A stretch of DNA of 7,724 bases. Source: Pseudomonadota bacterium. GTDB taxonomy: Bacteria > Pseudomonadota > Alphaproteobacteria > Rhizobiales > Rhizobiaceae. Of the stretch, positions 1 to 4,865 are shown piece after piece. The notes under the pieces were generated by a model. That model made no database searches and was not told the DNA's origin. It saw only the letters and a program-made list of their open reading frames with translations. The stretch covers positions 1 through 7,724 of the forward strand of contig JAEZXF010000515.1 in assembly GCA_023419995.1 (NCBI GenBank), written 5' to 3'. A program made the position numbers and the translations under genes. The stretch's first letter is position 1; every line of letters begins with the position of its first letter.

Positions 1-2267
1 ACGTCGCCGCCCGGCTCGTGCTCCGTGCGGTCCATCGGCCGCATCTGGGGCACCTGGTCGGCGCGCCCGGCCACCATCGGCCGGATGTACTCGTGGAACA
101 GCTCCTCGGCCGAGAAGACGTCGCGGTCGATCTTCTCCAGCCCGGTCAGCAGGGCGCGGGCGAACACCGAATGCCCGCCGCCGCCGAGGTCCAGCACCGG
201 CTCGGTGCCGCCGGAGGTGATGAGGACGCGCGACTTCGCCTGCGCCATGCGCGCCAGCGTCCGGCTGCGGTCCTCGGCGGTCACCTGCGCCAGCGCGGAC
301 GCGCCTTCGCCGCCGCCGCGCAATGCGCCCGAATAGCACGAATCGGAGATCAGGATCACCTTGCGGGCGCGGATGCGCTGGACATGCTCGGTGATGGTCG
401 CGCCGGAAAGATAGTTGTAGGGCCGCGTCGCGTCGACCGGCACCCAGGCCGCGTTCGCGGTGCGCTCGTCGTAGACGCCGTGGCCGGCATAGTAGATGAG
501 CACGGTGTCGTTCTCGCCCGCGACCTGGCCGAGCGTGTAGAGCGCGTCCTCGATCCGGTCCTTGCCGGCGTCGACCAGCAGCAGCGGCAGGCTCTCGCCT
601 TCGGAGAAGCGCAGCTCGGTCTCGAAGCCGTAGCGTCCCGCGAGGACGGACTGCAGCGCCTCCGCGTCGGCCACCGGCGTCTGCAGCGAGGCGAAGCCCG
701 TCTCCGGCAGGTAGTCCTTGTTGGCGATGATGAGCGCGAAGCGCCGGCCGTCGTTCTCGAACTTCTTGACGTCGCCGTCGTAGACGAGCTCGAGCGGCGG
801 CATCAGGTGGATCTCGTTGTCGGCGGTCAGCCCGGTTACGCTGATCGTGTTGACGCCGGCCCGCAGGTTGACCTTGGCGGAGAAGCGGCCGTCGCGCGAG
901 AGCGCCGCCGGCTGGCCCTCGACCAGAACCGCGCGCGCCGGTGCGTGCCACTCGACCACCCCGACGATCTCCAGCTGCGGCACCTCGACGATGCGGGCGC
1001 CGCGGGTGACGGAGGGGCTGAGGATGCGGATCGTGTCCGTCCGCTGCGCGCCGTCCGCCGCGCCGGCGAAGACGCGCATGTCGGCGTTCGTCGCCTCGAT
1101 CCGGTGGGTCTGGCGCCACCGCCTATCCGTATCGGCCGAGGCGATCCGGTTGAGGCCGGCGCTGACGTCGCGCACCGTCGCCTCGCGGTTTTCCAGCAGG
1201 GCCTGGGCGACGCGGAAGGTGAAGAGGCCGTACTTGACCTTCTCGCCGCCGACGTCGAACGAGGCCTCGATCGAGGGGTTCTCGTCGATCGAGGAGTAGA
1301 AGACGGCGAGCTCGCCGGCGTCGCGGCTCAGGCGCGAGCGCTTCCGGTCGGCCTCGTCCGGAGCGGCGCCGGACGCGCTGCCGACGTCGATGCTCCAGAA
1401 CGCGTCGGAGACGGCGATGTGCCGGTTGAGCACGTCGGCCGTGGACGCATAGCAGGTGTCCAGCACGAGCGTGACGTCGGCGCGGTGGTTCCTGAACAGC
1501 GTCACCAGCTCGGCGACGTCGTCGCCGGTCAGCACTTCAAAGGAGCGCAGCTTTCCGTCCGCGATCTCGCCGGAGCCGTTGAGGAAAAGGGTGATGCCGG
1601 AATTGAGGTACCACTGCGTCGCGTCGGTCAGGCCGCGAAGTGCGCTGAGATCCGCCTCGACCCGGTCGCCCAGCATCGCGCGCGCCGCAGAAAGCACCTC
1701 GTCGAGCGGCCTGCCGCGCGGGCTGTCCCCGCCGCCGCCGACCGCATCCCGCACGATCGTCTTCGAGACGAGCGCGGTTCCGCCGTAATGGACGAAGACC
1801 TTGTCGTTGCATTCGAGGCGCGAAAGGATGGTCCAGGCCGCCTCGACGATGGCTTCGCGGGCGGCCCCGTCGCCGACGAGCGCGAAGATGTCCTCCTTCG
1901 CCGCGCCGAGCGTCTCGAGCGTGGAAGCCAGCAGGTGCACGTCGTTGTCGGGGCCGGCGAGCCGCATGTTGTCGGGGCCGGGGTCGCTCGCGCCGACGAG
2001 CAGGCCGAAGATGCGCGGGGTGTGGCCGGCGGCGCACGCTTCGGCCGGAAGCGGCATGCTGCGGCCGTGGAACAGCGGCCGGAGCGTGCCTTCGGCGACG
2101 CCGGCGAGGCGAGCGTTGAAGAACTCCAGCTCCTCGACGAGGCGGGCTGCCCTGCCTGCCGCGGCATCGGCGCTGTTCAGGAGAGTGGCGCCGGCATGCG
2201 CAGCCCCGGCGGAAAGAAACTGCATGACGAACAGCACGGCTGCCCATCTTGCCACGGCATGTCGCAT
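1..2267 (-). CDS. Exported tandem caspase-family protein (peptidase C14), C-terminus cut by window edge
   Basis: Read on the minus strand from the ATG at 2267; at least 755 codons, open to the left edge. Residues 1-25 form a signal peptide (Arg-rich start, hydrophobic core, AHA cleavage site before GATLL), so the protein probably acts in the periplasm or outside. Residues about 85-402 form a first caspase-like domain: FGLLVGASD opening strand (87 on), a Cys motif LDTCYAS (Cys272) and the C-terminal element YGLFTF (346 on). The usual GHG histidine site reads HYGGTA (160-165), so the His is missing. Residues about 417-480 look like a short Ig-like/glucodextranase-B-like beta domain ([15 protein letters not shown]). 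Residues about 508-755 form a second caspase domain with both catalytic motifs, YYAGHG (His596) and ISDSCYSG (Cys644), followed by HSVFARALL and a PQMRP...HEPGGD ending typical of the family's last residues; only a few residues seem to lie off the window. Seen: motifs and order. Known: His/Cys dyad of clan CD peptidases. Inferred: only the second domain is catalytic. The substrate is unknown, and nothing links the gene to the divergent sox operon. Confidence 0.9.
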   Translation of the reverse strand, partial: MRHAVARWAAVLFVMQFLSAGAAHAGATLLNSADAAAGRAARLVEELEFFNARLAGVAEGTLRPLFHGRSMPLPAEACAAGHTPRIFGLLVGASDPGPDNMRLAGPDNDVHLLASTLETLGAAKEDIFALVGDGAAREAIVEAAWTILSRLECNDKVFVHYGGTALVSKTIVRDAVGGGGDSPRGRPLDEVLSAARAMLGDRVEADLSALRGLTDATQWYLNSGITLFLNGSGEIADGKLRSFEVLTGDDVAELVTLFRNHRADVTLVLDTCYASTADVLNRHIAVSDAFWSIDVGSASGAAPDEADRKRSRLSRDAGELAVFYSSIDENPSIEASFDVGGEKVKYGLFTFRVAQALLENREATVRDVSAGLNRIASADTDRRWRQTHRIEATNADMRVFAGAADGAQRTDTIRILSPSVTRGARIVEVPQLEIVGVVEWHAPARAVLVEGQPAALSRDGRFSAKVNLRAGVNTISVTGLTADNEIHLMPPLELVYDGDVKKFENDGRRFALIIANKDYLPETGFASLQTPVADAEALQSVLAGRYGFETELRFSEGESLPLLLVDAGKDRIEDALYTLGQVAGENDTVLIYYAGHGVYDERTANAAWVPVDATRPYNYLSGATITEHVQRIRARKVILISDSCYSGALRGGGEGASALAQVTAEDRSRTLARMAQAKSRVLITSGGTEPVLDLGGGGHSVFARALLTGLEKIDRDVFSAEELFHEYIRPMVAGRADQVPQMRPMDRTEHEPGGD

Positions 2268-2275
2268 CGCTTCGA

Positions 2276-2280
2276 CCCCT
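2276..2280 (-). promoter_or_regulatory. Ribosome binding site of the caspase gene
   Basis: AGGGG on the minus strand lies eight bases before the ATG at 2267. It supports that start, as does the clean signal peptide that begins there. Confidence 0.55.
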
Positions 2281-2324
2281 AGCCCTACTGTCCCGACCGG
2301 CATCATCCTTCGCACGGATAGTGG

Positions 2325-2334
2325 CAAAGCTTTG
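2325..2334. repeat. Perfect 10-bp palindrome CAAAGCTTTG
   Basis: CAAAGCTTTG is its own reverse complement. It is AT-rich compared with its surroundings and lies in the spacer of the candidate caspase promoter, a position where a bound regulator would block transcription. A 10-bp palindrome can occur by chance, so an operator role is only a suggestion. Confidence 0.3.
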
Positions 2335-2347
2335 TCGCCCGTGACAA
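2332..2347. repeat. Inverted repeat TTGTC-N6-GACAA
   Basis: Five-base arms TTGTC (2332-2336) and GACAA (2343-2347) are separated by six bases, the geometry of a small dimeric-repressor operator. The repeat overlaps the candidate -35 element of the caspase promoter and shares three bases with the neighbouring palindrome. It could also simply be the -35 element plus a chance match. Confidence 0.25.
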
Positions 2348-2435
2348 GTCGCCGCGCATCGGTCCCGGCGCGGGCGGCGGCGCGAAGCGGCAATCGCCGT
2401 CGCAAACAGCGCAGGAGGTGGCGGTGGCTTTTGGC

Positions 2436-2446
2436 TAGTGGTACAC
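2436..2446. promoter_or_regulatory. Near-match to a GntR/FadR-type operator upstream of soxB
   Basis: TAGTGGTACAC matches the pattern TnGTnnnACnA at every defined base but the last, and has symmetric GTG/CAC arms. It lies about 70 bases before soxB. No convincing -35/-10 pair for the sox operon could be placed near it. The pattern is short and degenerate, so this is weak. Confidence 0.15.
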
Positions 2447-2514
2447 CGTCGCATGGTCGCGGGGCGCCCGCCCGGCGACGAGGACAGGACGCCACGCAGC
2501 CGGAGCAGCAGCGC

Positions 2515-3768
2515 ATGCGCAAGTATTCCGCCTTCGCCATCGCCCGCGAGGCGCTTCGCGGCCACAAGGGCTGGGAGGCGCAGTGGCCCTCGCCGCAGCC
2601 GAAGAAGGAATACGAGGTGGTGATCGTCGGGGCCGGCGGCCACGGCCTCGCCACCGCCTACTATCTCGCCAAGGAGCACGGCATCACCGACGTGGCGGTG
2701 GTGGAGAAGGGCTGGCTCGGCGGCGGCAACACCGGCCGCAACACCACCATCATCCGCTCGAACTACCTCTACGACGAATCGGCGGCGATCTACGACCACG
2801 CCGTGAAGCTGTGGGAGGGCCTGTCGCAGGACCTCAACTACAACGTCATGTATTCGGCGCGCGGCGTGATGATGCTCGCCCACAACGTCCACGACGTGCA
2901 GGTGCTGAAGCGCCACGTCCACGCCAACCGGCTGAACGGCGTCGACAACGAGTGGCTGACGCCGGAGGAGGCGAAGGCGTTCTGCCCGCCGCTCAACATC
3001 TCGAAGGGTGCGCGCTATCCGGTGATGGGCGCGGCGCTCCAGCGGCGCGGCGGCACCGCCCGTCACGACGCCGTCGCCTGGGGCTATGCGCGCGGGGCGG
3101 CCGACCGCGGCGTCGACATCATCCAGAACTGCGAGGTCACCGGCATCCGCCGCGCCCGCGAGGGCCAGGTGCTCGGCGTCGAGACGACGAAGGGCTTCAT
3201 CGGCGCGAAGAAGATCGGCGTCGTCGCGGCCGGCCACTCCTCCGTCGTCATGCAGATGGCCGGCGTGCGCATGCCGCTCGAAAGCTACCCGCTGCAGGCG
3301 CTGGTGTCGGAGCCGATCAAGCCGGTGGTGCCGTGCGTGGTGATGTCGAACACCGTCCACGCCTACATCTCGCAGTCGGACAAGGGCGAGCTGGTGATCG
3401 GCGCCGGCACCGACCAGTACACTTCCTATTCGCAGACCGGCGGCCTGCACATCATCGAGCACACGCTCGACGCGATCTGCGAGATGTTCCCGGTGTTCAC
3501 CCGCATGAAGATGCTGCGCTCGTGGGGCGGCATCGTCGACGTGACGCCGGACCGCTCGCCGATCCTGGCCAGGACGCCGGTTCCGGGCCTCTACGTCAAT
3601 TGCGGCTGGGGCACGGGCGGCTTCAAGGCCACGCCCGGCTCCGGCCACGTCTTCGCCCACACCATCGCGCGCGACGAGCCGCATGCGATCAACGCGCCGT
3701 TCACGCTGGAGCGCTTCCGCAGCGGCCGGCTGATCGACGAGGCGGCGGCGGCCGCCGTGGCGCACTGA
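2515..3768 (+). CDS. soxB: Heterotetrameric sarcosine oxidase beta subunit (FAD/FMN flavoprotein)
   Basis: 417 residues, the usual length of SoxB. The chosen ATG gives the family's N-terminus (MRKYSAF...LRGHKGW) and has GGAG nine bases upstream; the same frame is open far upstream but reads there as the antisense of the caspase gene. An FAD-binding Rossmann motif [14 protein letters not shown] spans 35-48 (GxGxxG at 39-44). It is followed by the acidic end of the second strand (VVEKGWLG) and the signature [15 protein letters not shown]. His184 in [11 protein letters not shown] matches the histidine that carries covalent FMN in characterised SoxB. The C-terminal flavin-binding signature [16 protein letters not shown] starts at 363. 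Role: oxidative demethylation of sarcosine to glycine together with SoxA, SoxD and SoxG in the cytoplasm. The stop codon overlaps the next gene's start by one base. The close relative MgdA (N-methylglutamate dehydrogenase) is an alternative, since paralogues of this family differ in substrate. Confidence 0.93.
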   Translation: MRKYSAFAIAREALRGHKGWEAQWPSPQPKKEYEVVIVGAGGHGLATAYYLAKEHGITDVAVVEKGWLGGGNTGRNTTIIRSNYLYDESAAIYDHAVKLWEGLSQDLNYNVMYSARGVMMLAHNVHDVQVLKRHVHANRLNGVDNEWLTPEEAKAFCPPLNISKGARYPVMGAALQRRGGTARHDAVAWGYARGAADRGVDIIQNCEVTGIRRAREGQVLGVETTKGFIGAKKIGVVAAGHSSVVMQMAGVRMPLESYPLQALVSEPIKPVVPCVVMSNTVHAYISQSDKGELVIGAGTDQYTSYSQTGGLHIIEHTLDAICEMFPVFTRMKMLRSWGGIVDVTPDRSPILARTPVPGLYVNCGWGTGGFKATPGSGHVFAHTIARDEPHAINAPFTLERFRSGRLIDEAAAAAVAH

Positions 3769-4556
3769 TGATGAAGGCGTTCGCCCTCGGCGCGGGCCTC
3801 CTGCTGGCGGGCGGAGCGTCGGCCCTTTCCTTCCCGGAAATGGAGATCGGCCAGGGCGACACCGCGCATGAGTGGCCGTTCTCGGTCGAGCGCGGCAAGC
3901 TGACCTGCGTCGCCATGCAGGGACGGGAGACGGTCCTGTTCTCCGAGCCGTGGAGCACCGACGTGCCGCAGGAATTGGGCAACATGACGCCGCCGCGCAG
4001 TGTTATCGTCTCGACCAACCCGTTCGCGCTGATGGCCTCGATCGAGGATCGCGCGCTCTACCTGCCGTTCGACGGCCTCGAGACGCTGATCCGCCGTCTG
4101 GCGCCGTTCGAGACGCTGGGGCGGCGTCTGTGCGCGCAGGAGAGGGGCGCCGGCGCGCCGCAGGGCAGGGTCCGGCTCGCCGGCGAGCGCGGGCTGTTTC
4201 ACGTCCCTTCCTCGGAGGACGACTTCCGCATCCAGCGCATCGACAGGACCGGCGGCGAGAAGGACTGGCCGTTCTCCGTCGACAGCGGCTACCTGATGTG
4301 CGTCTGGCTGATGGGCGAGCGCACGGTCTATTTCGCCGACCGGCTGCGCGAGGAGGACGAGGACGAGACGCCGCGCGTGGTGGTCGTGTCCACCAACCCG
4401 TTCGATCTCGCCTTCGTCAACATCGGCGCCAACGACCTCTTCAGGCCGGTCGACGGCCTCGAGCAGCTCATCGTGCGCGTGGCGCCCTATGCCAGCCTCG
4501 GCCGGCGGCTGTGCGATCAGCCGCGCGGCAGCGACATCGGCCCCGGCGAATTGTAG
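3768..4556 (+). CDS. Exported two-repeat Cys-pair protein inside the sox operon (possible tandem YebY/DUF2511-like)
   Basis: 262 residues from the ATG that overlaps the soxB stop (TGATG); a second ATG at 3771 would give 261. No clear ribosome binding site precedes it, so translation is probably coupled to soxB termination. Residues 1-19 are a signal peptide (LGAGLLLAGGASA, cleavage after 19), placing the product in the periplasm. The mature part holds two copies of one domain. Copy 1 is about 35-124 and copy 2 about 166-251. Matching blocks are EWPFSVERGKLTC / DWPFSVDSGYLMC, PRSVIVSTNPF / PRVVVVSTNPF, FDGLETLI / VDGLEQLI and LAPFETLGRRLC / VAPYASLGRRLC. Each copy has exactly two cysteines (47 and 122; 178 and 249), the only four in the protein, suggesting one disulfide per domain. 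The order W-F...LTC, VSTNP, APF...LC recalls E. coli YebY (DUF2511), a small periplasmic protein with a single such domain; this comparison is from memory. An acidic run (EEDEDE, 195-200) lies in copy 2. Function unknown. It is not one of the four standard sarcosine oxidase subunits. Confidence 0.85.
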   Translation: MMKAFALGAGLLLAGGASALSFPEMEIGQGDTAHEWPFSVERGKLTCVAMQGRETVLFSEPWSTDVPQELGNMTPPRSVIVSTNPFALMASIEDRALYLPFDGLETLIRRLAPFETLGRRLCAQERGAGAPQGRVRLAGERGLFHVPSSEDDFRIQRIDRTGGEKDWPFSVDSGYLMCVWLMGERTVYFADRLREEDEDETPRVVVVSTNPFDLAFVNIGANDLFRPVDGLEQLIVRVAPYASLGRRLCDQPRGSDIGPGEL

Positions 4557-4564
4557 GAGAAGGA
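4555..4564 (+). promoter_or_regulatory. Ribosome binding site of soxD
   Basis: AGGAGAAGGA begins inside the stop codon of the preceding gene and ends seven bases before the soxD ATG. Its strength contrasts with the lack of such a site before the inserted exported-protein gene. Confidence 0.6.
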
Positions 4565-4571
4565 ACAGGGA

Positions 4572-4865
4572 ATGCTTCTCATCCGCTGCCCCTATTGCGA
4601 GGAAGACCGGCCGGAACTGGAGTTCCGCCATGCGGGCGAGGCGCATCTGGTGCGCCCGACCGCCGCCGACGAGGTCGACGACGAGACGTTCGAGGCGTTC
4701 CTGTTCCTGCGTGACAACCCGAAGGGGCGCACCTTCGAGCGCTGGCGGCACGTGCACGGCTGCGGCCGGTTCTTCAATGCCGTCCGCGACACGGTGAGCG
4801 ACCGGTTCGTCGTCACCTACAAGGCCGGCGAGGCGAGGCCGGAGCTGGAAGGAGAAGGCGCATGA
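4572..4865 (+). CDS. soxD: Sarcosine oxidase delta subunit (zinc-binding)
   Basis: 97 residues, normal for SoxD. The opening MLLIRCPYC is the family hallmark, with Cys6 and Cys9; His60 and Cys64 in RHVHGCGRFFN complete the expected zinc site of the delta subunit. The blocks FLFLRDNPKG (43-52) and FNAVRDTVSD (68-77) are also typical. The loop after Cys9 (EEDRPE) appears one residue longer than usual, which explains the +1 shift of His60/Cys64 against the characterised enzyme. Role: small structural subunit of the cytoplasmic heterotetramer, with no separate catalysis known. It starts 15 bases after the exported-protein gene and overlaps soxA by four bases (ATGA), so translation of the two is likely coupled. 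Confidence 0.95.
   Translation: MLLIRCPYCEEDRPELEFRHAGEAHLVRPTAADEVDDETFEAFLFLRDNPKGRTFERWRHVHGCGRFFNAVRDTVSDRFVVTYKAGEARPELEGEGA
4849..4854 (+). promoter_or_regulatory. Ribosome binding site of soxA, inside the soxD 3' end
   Basis: AAGGAG lies seven bases before the soxA ATG, within the last codons of soxD. It fixes the soxA start at the ATGA overlap. Confidence 0.6.

Larger units (their letters stand above)
2318..2347 (-). promoter_or_regulatory. Candidate sigma-70-type promoter for the caspase gene
   Basis: On the minus strand TTGTCA (2347-2342, five of six to TTGACA) is followed after 18 bases by CACTAT (2323-2318). This would start a transcript roughly 45 bases before the caspase ATG. 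The -10 match is only partial (three of six) and no experimental support exists, so this is the best candidate in the intergenic region rather than a firm call. Confidence 0.3.

Noticed and set aside
1..2267. A CRISPR-linked or gasdermin-type caspase defence system
   Set aside because: No cas, gasdermin, nucleotide cyclase or CRISPR repeat is visible, the protein carries an export signal, and its only visible neighbour is a metabolic operon.
18..2282. Long plus-strand open frame of 754 codons opposite the caspase gene
   Set aside because: It has no recognisable motifs and a low-complexity Arg/Ala/Gly/Asp composition. The opposite strand in this interval gives a signal peptide and two caspase domains with correct motifs, so this frame is a high-GC shadow.
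1801..2514. Upstream extension of soxB to the earlier ATG at 1801
   Set aside because: The added residues are antisense of the caspase gene and intergenic DNA. The ATG at 2515 gives the conserved SoxB N-terminus and has a ribosome binding site.
1537..3765. Minus-strand open frame of 742 codons crossing the intergenic region
   Set aside because: It runs antisense to soxB and out of frame through the caspase gene, and shows no family motif.
2583..3767. Upstream extension of the exported-protein gene, antecedent codons in the same frame within soxB
   Set aside because: The frame is open upstream but the residues are Arg/Ala-rich shadow of soxB. The signal peptide begins at the ATG overlapping the soxB stop, which marks the true start.
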